From positions 20,147,144-20,211,143 of the forward strand of contig OU342634.1 in NCBI GenBank assembly GCA_910589415.1: DNA of 64,000 bases, in the 5' to 3' direction. The notes beneath the pieces are model-generated. The model saw only the letters and a list, made by a program, of their open reading frames with translations, did no database searches and was not told the origin of the DNA. Positions 1 to 10,999 of the stretch are shown one piece after another. Within the stretch, counting starts at the first letter, position 1. Every line of letters starts with the position of its first letter. Origin of the DNA: Malachius bipustulatus (Eukaryota; Arthropoda; Insecta; Coleoptera; Melyridae). Position numbers and translations under genes: made by a program.

Positions 1-100
1 TTTCTAGAAAACTTATCGACCGTAGGTGGGAAATTTATCAATTTAGTGATTCGTGGACTGAACTGGATTACAAAAATGTTAATAAAAGTTATTTAATATC

Positions 101-953
101 TACCGGGTGTCCCATTAGTGCGGGATTCTTCTCTGGCAGCTTCACTTTTGAAGCTATAAAAAAAGATGAGGGAGAAAAATTGTATGGTTTGAAGAGACCT
201 TCAACCTAAAATAATTTTCAGCTACACAGGATGGCCCAATATCGCTGTATGCCTTACAACTTTGTTATTTTAAATAGGACACCCTATATATTATTACATT
301 TTCAGATTATCTGAAAAAAATCAGTAAGAATGGTTTTCACAGTTTCAGTATAATGTGAATAGTTTTTGAGTTATAAACAAGTGAAAATTGCCATTTTCCA
401 TTTTCAAAGCAGCTTACAATGAAAACGGCTCAAGATATCTAAAAACGGTTTACATGTCCCTATCTTAACTTTTCACATAATTGCGTACGATGTGGTTTAA
501 ATTTTAATACAGGGTGATGAAAATTTTCAGATTTTTCATCACCCTGTATAACAATTTCATCCACATCATAGGATACCTTGTAAAAAGTTAAGATAGAGAC
601 ATGTAAACCTTTTTCTGCTGTCTTGAGCCGTTTTCATTGTAAGCTGTTTTGAAAATGGAAAATGGCACTTTTCACTTGTTTATAACTCAAAAACTATTCA
701 CATTACACTGAAACTGTGAAAACCATTCTTACTGATTTTTTTCAGATAATTTGAAAATGTAGTAATATATAGGGTGTCCTATTTAAAATAACAAAGTTGT
801 AAGGCGTACAGCAATATTGGGCCATCCTGTGTAGCTGAAAATTATTTTAGGTTGAAGGTCTCTTCAAACCATACAAATTTTCTCCCTCATCTTTTTTTAT
901 AACTTCAAAAGTGAAGCTGCCAGAGAAGAATCCCGCACTAATGGGACACGGTA
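101..953. repeat. Foldback element with ~420-bp inverted arms
   Basis: The first arm (from about 101) is repeated in inverted orientation up to 953 with few differences, and the two arms almost meet at a centre near 528. The outer ends read TACCGGGTGTCCCATTAG on the left and its near-complement on the right, with a 2-base difference. The centre carries ATACAGGGTGATGAAAA and its exact complement (507-523 and 533-549). No coding frame is evident. The shape is that of a foldback MITE. Clear target duplications were not found beyond a possible TA, so the superfamily is open, although the CAGGGTG motif recurs in mariner-type repeats elsewhere in the window. Confidence 0.85.
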
Positions 954-2780
954 TATTAGCTTTAAAAATAGTACCTGAAATCTGCCCGTTAGCTTAATGG
1001 GCCTTTATAATACTGGCTGTGAGTAGTTTATTCTTCTTTGAATCAATGATATATACAGAGTAAACGAATATTTTTTGTAAGTTAAAAGCATCAATAAATA
1101 CTTAAGAAACAAAGAATACGTCAGAAAAAATACATCATAATAAAATGTCATGAAGTTATAACATCATCTATCTACCTACTTTCAGATCTGTCTATACATG
1201 TACCTAAGTGTATAATATTTAACTGTAATGCAGCAGTATTAAAGCTATTGCATTAGGGAAATGCGTAACGGAAATATATCTGCAGGGCTTTGAAAATCGA
1301 GGGAATATTTATTTTCAGCTGATCTAATAAATATAGAACACCAGCATATTGCTTCAAGTTTTGGTTCTCATATTTCTCACGTTATAACGGGTATAACTCG
1401 ATTCCTTCACTCGCCAGAACGGCCTGGGGATATTATTTTCAATTCTGCAAGTATATTTTGTCAGCGTTTCGTCGCACGTTGACATTTTTTCAGCTACGAC
1501 GCAGCCCGACCAAATGAAAACAAATCTCCATTCGGCGACTATGGAGCAGCAAAGTCATTGCTTTTGCCATTTCAAAGAGCCCTGGGCTAACTTTCAGGCT
1601 GGCGAAGTATATTCCTTCGAATGAACGAATATGTCCCTACACCTTCGAGCACTTTAGCTTATATAATGGAAAAATTGAGCTCCGATTGGAAATGTATAGT
1701 TCTAGAAATACTTTGTAATAAAACAAGTAAGTATGTACCTATAAATAGTCCAATTTTATTTTATTTTTTATATCTAAGGCGGTTTGTCAACGGAGAAAAC
1801 CAATACAAGGCAACTGGTCGTGGGCGATCTATCGCGAGGTAATAGATGTGTATATTTTTGTTTGCCACCCTTCCAAAAAAAAGTTACGACGTAATTGAAA
1901 AAATTGGCATCATCACCCATGATTTGTCCACGTTTTTCCAACCAAATCTTCGTTTGTTCACCCTTCAGTGTTGCAAAGCTTTATTTTTCCATATCTTGGA
2001 AAAAAGTGACTCTATCACTCCTTGTCAAACAATTTATAGGAGCAACATTGAAACTTTGAAACAACAATGTCAGAGTTCTTCACAACCATCCTGACGTTCT
2101 TCTAAAAATATGAAGGCAAACTTCGGATTTTTCAGACCTATATACATTTCAAGTATAATTGATTGTACATTCAATTATTTAAAAAAAATCTGCAAGATGA
2201 TAGAGTTCTTTCATTGGCATAAAATTATCATGTATACATATTTATACATTTTCATTATGTAGTAGTAGTATCATACATAGAAAAGTTGAAATTCATAGTT
2301 CCTGTAAAGCAAAATGGACGTTAATTCAGCAGATTTGAATTAAAAGGCATGCAGGTGCAACTCAATCTTTGAAATGGAACATCGTAAAACCATGGCACGA
2401 AGTACATCTCAGCAGTCACTCGTTATTGTGTTAAAAGCACTCGAGTTTCTTAAAGTTTTATGACGAATGGATAGGTACACGCTTCTGCACGAACTTCTTT
2501 ATTCCGAATGAGAGACGCCTCTATGCAGTATCCCCCGGAAAGCTTCACACAGAAAAAAGTTTTTATGTTAGGGAGGTTTTCATGGATTTCTCATAATAAA
2601 AATGCTTTCACATTTATTATTATGGACTTTCTTTTTGTAGAGCTACGCACCTTTATTGCTCAGCCATCCAAAACGAAAAGAAAGTATGTATTGTATGGAA
2701 GTAAGTATACAGTCGGAAGTAGGTACAGTAAATTATTTTTCAATCTTAATTTAAAAAACAGATAAATTGTGCAGTGTTCA
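954..2780. other. No recognisable feature
   Basis: AT-rich sequence with only short open frames (up to about 82 codons) that show no protein family features. I see no repeat structure that can be classified. Confidence 0.5.
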
Positions 2781-2999
2781 TAGATACAGGGTGTTGATTT
2801 TAAAAGCGGGCCAAATAAGCATAGCATTATAAACGTTGCTTTGTTTAACGTTATTTACTAATAAGATAATAATTCATTAATTATTATTAATTCATTTAAT
2901 AAATTCAACAATTCAATCATTCAATAAATAATTTTAATAATAATAACAAATTGCATTTTTTTTAATATTAATAGGCCCTGTAATATACAGTAACAGACG

Positions 3000-3910
3000 A
3001 TTCCTTGCGGCTATCTTACTTCCAAAAAAATTTCAGCGCCTTAAATTGAAATCTTCGGCCAGAAACCGTGCCTAATGGACGGTTTTTTTTTTTAACTTCA
3101 AGACACCCTGTAGAAGTAAGGCAACTTTGGGAAATTTTCTTTTCCGAAGTCAAACGTCATCCCTAAGTTTTATAAGAGTAAAAAATTTCGTTCACTAATC
3201 TTGAAAGATGAAGTACAGGGCGTTTTTAAAATTTTAGAGAAATAAACATCATGTAAAAAAAATTAAATATCTCCGCCATTTTTCTTACTTGCTCCTTGAA
3301 ATTGTTACAAGTTGAAGGATATTAATGTAGTTATCTACTGTAAAAATTTCAGCTCAATTCATTCAAAGATGTGCTCATAAATTATTGTTAGAGAAATTTA
3401 ACCATTTTTACCCTTTTCCTACCCACGCCACTGGCTTATCAATTAAAATAATGTAAGTTTTATTGCATTAACTCAAATTAAAAGTAATTTTTTTACAATC
3501 CTTTTGATTTGGATTCGAAGCTGTTTCCATCTTGCTCATGCAGGGGTTAAAAAAATACCAAATTTCTCGAAATTGCAAAGAGCTGTCATTTTGAAACTGC
3601 TTAGCCGATTTTGCTCAAGTGCAATAATACCAGACCACTCCTGGTGGATATCTTACTCCCACAAAACTTTTAGCCCCCTAGATTGAAAACTGCGACCTGA
3701 AGTGATACCACAAGAACGGGATTTCTGGAATTTTGAAAGGACATCCTTTAGAAGTAACGCGACTTTTGGAAATTTTTTCAACGAAAATCTATCATCATTC
3801 CAAAGTTTTACAAGGATCCAAAATTCAGTTCACTAATCTTGAAAGATAAAGCTACAGGAGCGCTTTAAAAATCGAAATTCCCGATTTTGGAGAAATATAT
3901 TTATGTAAAT
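3000..3910. repeat. Diverged direct repeat pair
   Basis: Two copies of a block of about 260 bp lie in the same orientation, roughly 3004-3260 and 3640-3900. Shared landmarks in order are a TATCTTACT.CCA segment, GAAGTAA.GC.ACTTT.GGAAATTTT, and TTCACTAATCTTGAAAGAT. The copies are old and differ at many positions. They look like fragments of one transposon-derived repeat; no coding capacity is visible. Confidence 0.6.
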
Positions 3911-3911
3911 A

Positions 3912-4150
3912 TACAGGGTGTTTCATTAATCAGTGCAGAAAATTCAACGGGAGACTCCTTGCTGAATTTTAAGGGGAGTTTATCATAAAAAAATTTCTTA
4001 AAGCCTCCCATAAGCAGTAACAGCCCCTTAAAGTGGCGTAGAAAATTCACATTTAGGGATTTTTTTCTGAAATGACTTGACTCCTTGAATAACTTGAAAA
4101 AAAAGAAGGATAGGTATTCAAATATTACTGCCAGGAAGCTTCCATAATTG
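3912..4150. repeat. Repeat with TACAGGGTGTTTC terminus
   Basis: The block starts with TACAGGGTGTTTCATTA, a mariner-like terminus seen repeatedly in this window, and runs into moderately GC-rich sequence (about 3950-4050) before returning to AT-rich DNA. No matching opposite end was found nearby, so this is probably a fragment. Confidence 0.4.
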
Positions 4151-4199
4151 CATAATTTTATCCACTGTTGTTCTCCGCAAGGGTGTGAATCATAATACC

Positions 4200-5197
4200 C
4201 CTAAAAAAAATTTTTCCAAAACTTTTTTCCTAGTAATTTTGTTTATCTTTAAATTCACACTTTAGATGGCCAGTTCAATTGAAAAAAAAATTGCCTCTTA
4301 AAATTATCACCAAACTCGAAAATAAACCTACCTCGATTTACAGGTGTATTAGGTACTCCAGCCACTAGCAGTTCCCTTATTATCTAGACTTTTTCAAGAA
4401 GGATAACTGCGTAAAAAAAGGTGAATTGGAATTATTATTTGCATCCGGTTCATTTTGGCGTTTTTATAACGCGATAGTGTTTGATAACTCGCTTGAGTTT
4501 GAAGCCAAATGCATCGATTCTGTTCTTTAAAAATTAACCGTGTATAAATAATTATATAATATTCCCAATGAATTAATGAAAATAATTTATATTTGGGCGA
4601 TTCTATCTACATACCTACGGATTTATTTTCCGAACCATTCATTAAAATTATTTCCAATAAATAATAAACTTAAATGAGTCGTCCCAGATTCCTACCTACA
4701 GAAATAGGTTCATTAGTATTTATCGGAGAAATGAAGTAAAATAAATAGATGAAGGCGAAAAATCATCATGGCTTCATTACAAAACAATGCATTGGCACTA
4801 ATCACCACCTTGGACGGATGCTATACGTATATGTATAAAGACTTTAGAACCAGAACTAGAGAATTAGAATTCACATTCACATTCAGATTATTAATAATAA
4901 TAATAACATGTCTTTATTCCACAAAATGAAATAATTTCCACACAAAAATTGCCAGAGAAAATGCCATCCTGGACTTATGCCAAAATTATATAGACAATAC
5001 AAAGAAAAGTAATAACACAACTATATGTGCAACAGAGTTCCATCCAAGAGTGCGCGCGTTCGCCCAAAATTGATATCGTTATTATCCTGCATAGATTCTT
5101 ATTGATATGCATCATCGTTAAGATGTACCTAGTTATAATAATAAATTATTGTTGTTGTTAATAAAACCAATTAAAACTGCAAACATCTTTTATCGAG
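4200..5197. other. AT-rich stretch without genes
   Basis: Contains a short AAT-type simple repeat near 4889-4907 and nothing that can be recognised as a gene or element boundary. Confidence 0.45.
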
Positions 5198-5200
5198 TTA

Positions 5201-6087
5201 GGGCCGTTTTTTCAATCCTAGTTTAAACCTAGTTTAACGTTAAACCAAGATTAAATACATTAATGATCCTTGTTCATTGCTAGTTTAAGGTTAACTGTAG
5301 TTTAAACTGGGGTTTAAACTCGGGATTCTTAAACCGAGATTTTTGGTGGTTTAAGCTAAGTTTAACGTGAAACTAACCTACAAAGTTATTTTTATGAATA
5401 AAAATATAATCCAGGACCAGGAGTCAGGTTGTTTATAATAAGCACAGGTGCACCAGTAGAGTGTTTTACAATTATTACCTACTTGTTACTTTTTTAAAAG
5501 AATTTGGTTGGTGTGGAATTTGGTTATTGTTATTAGTCTGTTTGAGAAGGAATACTTATTTTTCACGGTCTTTTCGTCTCGATAACCATCTATGGTTACC
5601 GAATTGAAAATATCTCGAATTTGTTCCCAAGCTGCTTTCTTCTCCTTACAGGTGACTGCATCAGTCCTTCTATTTTCTATTATTTCCTTGTATTTTTCTA
5701 CACAGTCCACAAGTCTTTCAACCTCTTGTGTTGAAAAATTAGCGTTCCTCTTGAACGTGCCAGTTATTTTTGATACACCTTCCATATTAATGCATATTAA
5801 GCAAAATAAACAATAATAAGATAAGTAAAACAAGTCCACGTGCACCTCGCCAGGTACAAAACAAATTAAATTGCTGTCAATTTGACGGTTATGACATGAT
5901 GAACCGACATTTAAGTGACAGTGTTTACAATAAAGATACTTACACACTTGAAACTGTCGACTAAACTGAGTTTAGCTAAACTTCGTTTGAAGTAGGCATG
6001 AACAACCGAAACTAACTTAAACGCAGTTTAAATTTTAAACTCCGTTTAACTAAACTCAAGTTTAAACTGCTATTGAAAAAACCGCCC
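5201..6087 (-). mobile_element. Harbinger/PIF-type derivative with Myb-like ORF
   Basis: The ends are inverted repeats, GGGCCGTTTTTTCAATCC at 5201 and the complement of GGGCGGTTTTTTCAATAG ending at 6087, and both run on into TTTAAAC-rich subterminal repeats. A 3-bp TTA duplication flanks the element (5198-5200 and 6088-6090), as is typical of PIF/Harbinger. The interior encodes a Myb/SANT-like protein on the minus strand, the usual second gene of autonomous Harbinger elements. No DDE transposase is present, so this 887-bp copy is an internally deleted, non-autonomous form. Confidence 0.85.
5486..5785 (-). CDS. Myb/SANT-like DNA-binding protein of Harbinger element
   Basis: A frame of about 99 residues. 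I take the start at the ATG at 5785 rather than the upstream in-frame ATG at 5947, because the 54 residues before it are cysteine-rich and unlike the family, and because MEGVSKI begins the part that looks like a domain. The visible core is NFS.QEVERLVDCVEKYK followed by KKAAWEQIRDIFN and a basic KTVKNKY segment, the pattern of the Myb/SANT-like domain found in Harbinger-associated proteins and related insect regulators. In such transposons this protein is known to bind element DNA and help bring the transposase to the nucleus. The C-terminal 20 residues do not look like the domain and may come from the junction of an internal deletion. Confidence 0.65.
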   Translation of the reverse strand: MEGVSKITGTFKRNANFSTQEVERLVDCVEKYKEIIENRRTDAVTCKEKKAAWEQIRDIFNSVTIDGYRDEKTVKNKYSFSNRLITITKFHTNQILLKK

Positions 6088-6340
6088 TTAGTAATTCTTG
6101 CAAAACCTTCAACGCACCTCTTATGGCGATCCTGACCAAAGAAAAAAAAGCCAGTATTACGAGTTCATCACAATACTTATAATGGATTAGATTAGATTAG
6201 ATTAGATTAGATACATCGTGAGTTGGCCATTGTGACACCTCCACTGCCACCGTAGCTCTATTGTGGCTCACATCTAGTCGTGCTACATTAACCCCATCAG
6301 GTCAGCCTCTTTGAGGACGCTGACCATCTTAACTGTTGCT

Positions 6341-7163
6341 CAGTGACGTAGCTACGATACCGCCAAACCCCGCGGCCGCAGGGGGGCCCGACGTCAAGGG
6401 GGCCCTAAGCTCTGGACCCCGGCCGGCCCAAAAAAGAGCCCCAAATCAAAAAATCAAATAAGTATTACTCGTAAGCGTATTTAAACTGATGACATTAAAT
6501 AACTAAGTAATATTACGAATTGAATAATATGATGTTACTTTATGTTATTAGGAAAACCAGCAGCACTCGTTTCCAATTCACTTGTATTGTAGAGTTAATG
6601 CCTTTGGGGGGCTGGAAGTCTAGAGTGCTTTGACAATTAATGGAGTTCTATGCTCCTTGTCGGAATAAAAAATGGAAAATTATTATTGGTTAAACATATT
6701 TTTATACCACGGACTGTTCTATTTTATAGAATAAATTTATCTATTTCACGTTGTAGTTTGTTTAAAAAAAATAAATATGAAACAAGAAAATATTGATATC
6801 CTGCACTAAAAGCAAGTGTTTTCATTCCCAAAATTAAGATTTTTTTTGTACTAAATTTAATTTTTGTAGGTACTAATACTTTTAACATTAAATTGAGACT
6901 ACATTAAGTATTTTACACAACTTTTCTGGAAAAATTATCGGGGGTGGACTCCAGAACCCCCCTTTCCTCTTGGGGGTACTCCATACTCCCCAAACCCCCC
7001 GGAGGACCTCCTAATTCATTGTATATAATATACTAATAAAATTTTAAGTTTTTTTTCGACTTGTTTTCTACCTAATCCACGAACCACAAATGAAGAAAAC
7101 TTTAAGTGGGGGCCCGCCAAGAACGTTTGGCGAGGTGGCCACAAATCTGAAGCTACGCCACTG
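6341..7163. mobile_element. Non-autonomous hAT element with 8-bp target duplication
   Basis: The element begins CAGTGACGTAGCTAC and ends with the complement of CAGTGGCGTAGCTTC, a 13/15 terminal inverted repeat of hAT type. It is flanked on both sides by the 8-bp duplication CTGTTGCT (6333-6340 and 7164-7171). The 823-bp interior has no transposase frame; it holds short runs of G and C near both ends (6370-6430 and 6940-7010). It sits inside the minus-strand LINE remnant, so it inserted later. Confidence 0.88.
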
Positions 7164-7592
7164 CTGTTGCTAATGTATGCAGGTCTTCCAGTGTGAGAAA
7201 GTCTCTCCCGAAGGTTTGTACTCTGGCTATTCATTTTCCTTTTTCTCAGGGGAGATCCGTTTCTACTCCTGGTCGAGTGGAATCGAGCTGTTTCTTGGTG
7301 TCGGATTAGAATCGATCTCCACAGCTTACGAAGCATATTTGTTTTACACACTCCATGGATATCCCAGAAGTGACTGGGAAAGGTTGTTCCTCTCCCCACT
7401 GAGCCCACATGCGAGGAGTAATTTTTGTAACACCGGGGTTATTTTTGCCGCTATATAAGACTGAGCTACCCACAGTCATGCATCTCTTCGGCGCGCGCAT
7501 TACCTTGAGATTGGGCAGGTTTTTTATAGTGGTGCCTCATCCACGCAGTCTGGACGGTTAAGTCAAGTCAAGAAACCCACATCCCACATATC

Positions 7593-8111
7593 CAGTGCTG
7601 CCAACCCTACCGAAATTTCGGTAGATCTACCGAAATTTGAACTTGTCTACCGATCTACCGATGACAAGCTCAATCTACCGAAATTTAAGTTTTAACATTT
7701 TTTATCAAAAATCGTGATATTTTCATGATAATTTGTATACAATAAACAAATATTTCAATGTAAATTAATTATCTGATTAAAAAGTATTATTAATTACCTG
7801 AAGTCTTGCAAATAATGGGTAATAGGAGGTAATTTTATCAACAAAGCAAAAAAGAATCCCATTATTTACGCACGTGTGGTAAAGTGCCCTCTATTTTAGT
7901 AGCATTGTAAAGAACAAAGAAATTTTAACATTTTCGACTGCAGAACCCAGTATTTAACTGTAACTGCGGTTATGTGCGTTATATTGATAATAAAAAACCC
8001 GAATTTGACTGTATTTAAAAAAAATTCTTTGTTCTACCGAAATTTGGCAACATCTACCGAAATTCACGTCCAAATCTACCGCATTTTTGTCTTCACGGGT
8101 TGGCAGCACTG
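7593..8111. mobile_element. Second non-autonomous hAT with 8-bp target duplication
   Basis: The termini are CAGTGCTGCCAACCC at 7593 and its complement ending at 8111. The flanks are the exact 8-bp duplication CACATATC (7585-7592 and 8112-8119). The 519-bp interior is AT-rich and carries several CTACCGAAATTT repeats close to both ends, probably subterminal transposase-binding repeats. It differs in sequence from the hAT at 6341 and is therefore a second family. Confidence 0.9.
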
Positions 8112-8199
8112 CACATATCTCTCTGTGCGCGAGACATGCCCACGACACAGAGCGGTTTAACGGAGAGCCCACATTGGGAGATTGACAATGTGACAATAA

Positions 8200-10495
8200 T
8201 GGCAATAACGATGTTTCTGACTGGAGTTCTATTTACCCTGTAATCTATCACTTGTTTATGACATATGACATACATATAAAAAGTAATGTTAGAAATAAAA
8301 AAATCGATTATCAGTAAATCTATTAATTTTATACTCGATTTTTTCTGAATCCATATGATTTGAACAATTAGAATCGATTCGGTCGGTGAATCGGTTTTTT
8401 CTTAGAAAATCGGCTAAAATCTACTCGAGATGTTTGAGACTTACAGTTTAATAAACTGGCCGGAAAAAAACCTCCAAGATATGGAAACGGGTTTTGGTTC
8501 AAGCAGAATTTGTGAAACATTCGAAATATCTAGCAAGAGCTGCAGACTGTCAACAAAAGACTTAAATTATTCACTCAATATGAGGATTGTCAATTTGAAC
8601 ATTTTTGAATTTTCTTCTCTTCTGTCTAAATATATTTTCAAAAATCCACTGTTTTTATTGTTTTCTCAGGATGTTAATTAAATGAGTTTTCAGAAATACA
8701 TTGGAGTTTGTTATTTTTGACGAATAAAAGTGGAAAAAGCTGCCCGAGCATCAAAAAACCACCATCTGTTGCCGTCTGGGAGGAAAGGGGTATCTCCAAT
8801 AATAATCCTAGCCACACTGCAATAATTTTTATACACGTTTTAGAAAAACAAAATACATACAATAAAATAAAAGTAGCTTGGAGTTAGAACCTAGAATCGG
8901 TAAAGTTCAAATTGCGATAGGTAGTAAAAGAATTAGGGAGATTATTACAAAAAGTATCTCGGTGGACGATCGCAGAGAAAGGGAATGAAAGAAAAATGCC
9001 TTTCCGATTCCAAGTAAATTGGCGACCAGCATATGGGTCTAAATAATAGATGTGGTAGTTGATAGAGTAAGAGAGTTGATAATATGACTTTTTCGCAAAT
9101 AAAATATGTCTAGTATCGACACTGGGCAGCTCTTCAGCCCTAGGATAACAGCAATAAAAGCGAAAGAAAAAGATAGCGAGGAAAAGGAGAGTATTCTTTC
9201 AGCACTATGCAAGATTACAATGGAAGAGAAACCAATAACAGTGCCAAGGAATAGCAATGAATCTCGGATGGAACGCCTAGTCGACCGTAAACGCTTTACA
9301 AGGAAGTATTTATTAATATTGAACCTGATCCGGGAGAAATATTAGACACTTGCTAGGTGAAATACCGCCATCTGGTAGATTAAAACAATAAAATACAATC
9401 ACCGCGAATTGTTCTATCCAATTAAGTAAAAAAGGGAACAACAATTAGAACGAAAGGAGACTCGACGGGGACGGGATCTGAAACGGGAATGGGGAAGAGC
9501 TATCGCATCACATTCTTAATTGTAGCTTGGGATTTTCCTTAAAGGCGGCCGCAAATTATTTCCCTTTCTTTTCCAATTAGATTTCCAATGCTTCTTGTTT
9601 GTTTCTGCGATTGTGATTACTGAACTTTGGAGAATCTCCTCTGATGGACTTTGAGCTCTTATTTTAATTATTTTGTTTTTTGCGGGTTTTTTAACCACTA
9701 TAATTAACAAAAGATCTCTCTTCTGTCAGTCAACAAAAAAAAGTTGGGACAGAAGTCAGTTGATGTAAAAAAAGCAACAATAATACATATTATATTTAAT
9801 GCCTTACGTAATGCAGCCTCCAGGTACTTATTTTTATAGAGTTTTCGCGAATATTAAAAAGTATTCGTCTAAATATCTTCATCATAGACAACAAAATTTG
9901 AGTCTCAGAGCTTTGTCTAAATAATGAGCTACGTGATGCATAATAATAAGTGCCTATCAGGAAATCCAAGCCCAAGGATAAATTTTGGTACAGAAAACTG
10001 AGAATTAAGGGAGCACCGTCTTTCGGCATCCGACTGGGTCATATATCTACTTGATGTGACACCGGTTGACTGATAGCGGACTATTTAGAGGGATTTAATA
10101 TTCAGAAGGGACATTTCCTTTGCATATTGTTTCCATCGAATACAAAACACTTTCCTTCGTCCGAAATCGCTAAGGAACAAGCCAGAAACTGGTTTGTATT
10201 GAAAAGAAAGCCAATGTTGCCGACTGAAACATTTGAGGTCATTTAAATCTCTTTTTTATATTTATATTTCAGTATAAAAGATGTTTGTATCTTTAACAAT
10301 TTTATAAATTTCTAATATTAATATAATTCCTCGTGCATATCATAATATTAAGAGAAATTTTAATTCGATTTCAGAAATTTAAGTTTCCAAAGATCAATTT
10401 TTTTTTTAATTTCAGGTTACAAGTTACACAAACTGCCAGCGATTAATGATTTTTTGGTCTGACATTATCGCGTATCTTATCTAACCTGGGATCCA
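8200..10495. other. No recognisable gene
   Basis: AT-rich sequence. A hydrophilic 79-codon plus-strand frame at 9106-9345 has no recognisable family features. No element ends were identified. Confidence 0.45.
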
Positions 10496-10500
10496 GATGT

Positions 10501-10990
10501 TGGATAACAAGAGACCTGAATCCAGAAACAGAAATAGGTTGCCGGATAGAAAATGCAAGAAGTGCATTCCTTAGAATGAAAAGCCTACTAACAAACCCCT
10601 CACTATCGTTAAGCATCAGATACACATTTGTCAGAGCCCATATGAACTCGATCTTTGTTTTATGAAACCAAATTCTGGACGTTAGAAGACCGTTCAATGC
10701 GGCGACTAGAAACCTTTTAAATGTGGATCATGCGTAGTATGTGCAAAATATCGTGGACGGAACACATATCCAGTGAAACGGTCCTAAGAAGAATGAATAT
10801 GGAAATAGAAATACTTGGAATTGTCAAAAAATGAAAGACAAGTTACCTGCGGGAAATATATAATACAGAGGTAGAAGATACGAGTTCTTAAGAGTGATAA
10901 TGGAGGGTAAGGTTAAAGGTAGAAGGTCAGGAATAAGACAGTGCTCATGGCCAAGAAACGTGACAAACTGGATTGGTCTAAGTTCATAGT
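10501..10990 (+). pseudogene. RTE-type LINE reverse transcriptase C-terminal fragment
   Basis: Successive plus-strand segments read like the C-terminal part of an RTE/BovB-like reverse transcriptase. A segment WITRDLNPETEIG leads to ENARSAFLRMKSLLTN, then SIRYTFVRA, and after a break MCKISWTEHIS, VLRRMN and FLRVIMEGKVKGRR. Several stops and frame changes interrupt it (for example a TGA after FVL near 10662), so it is a dead fragment. Upstream catalytic motifs are absent. The clade assignment rests on the pattern of the thumb/C-terminal region recalled from the family. Confidence 0.7.
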
Positions 10991-10999
10991 CACTCTTAA

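Larger units (their letters stand above)
6182..8190 (-). mobile_element. Deleted LINE remnant with (CTAAT)n tail
   Basis: Read on the minus strand, this copy ends in a pentanucleotide tail (five ATTAG units on the plus strand, about 6184-6211), a normal LINE 3' end. Its upstream part (7460-7570) resembles the 5' UTR of the full-length LINE at 42-47 kb, sharing a GCATC....GGCGCGC start, a TTTTTATAGTGGT block and CTCATCCACGCAG. Once the two hAT insertions are removed, only about 650 bp lies between the ends, so most coding sequence has been lost. The right boundary near 8190 is an inference from a short shared ATAATGG. Confidence 0.55.

Noticed and set aside
6184..6211. ATTAG pentanucleotide array as a telomeric repeat
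   Set aside because: The unit is GATTA/TAATC, not the insect telomere unit TTAGG, there are only about five copies, and it sits exactly where a LINE tail is expected.
7016..7408. 130-codon minus-strand frame spanning the hAT border
   Set aside because: It crosses from the LINE remnant into the hAT element, so it cannot be one original protein.
9106..9345. 79-codon hydrophilic plus-strand frame
   Set aside because: Lys/Glu-rich but without domain signature or neighbours that support expression.
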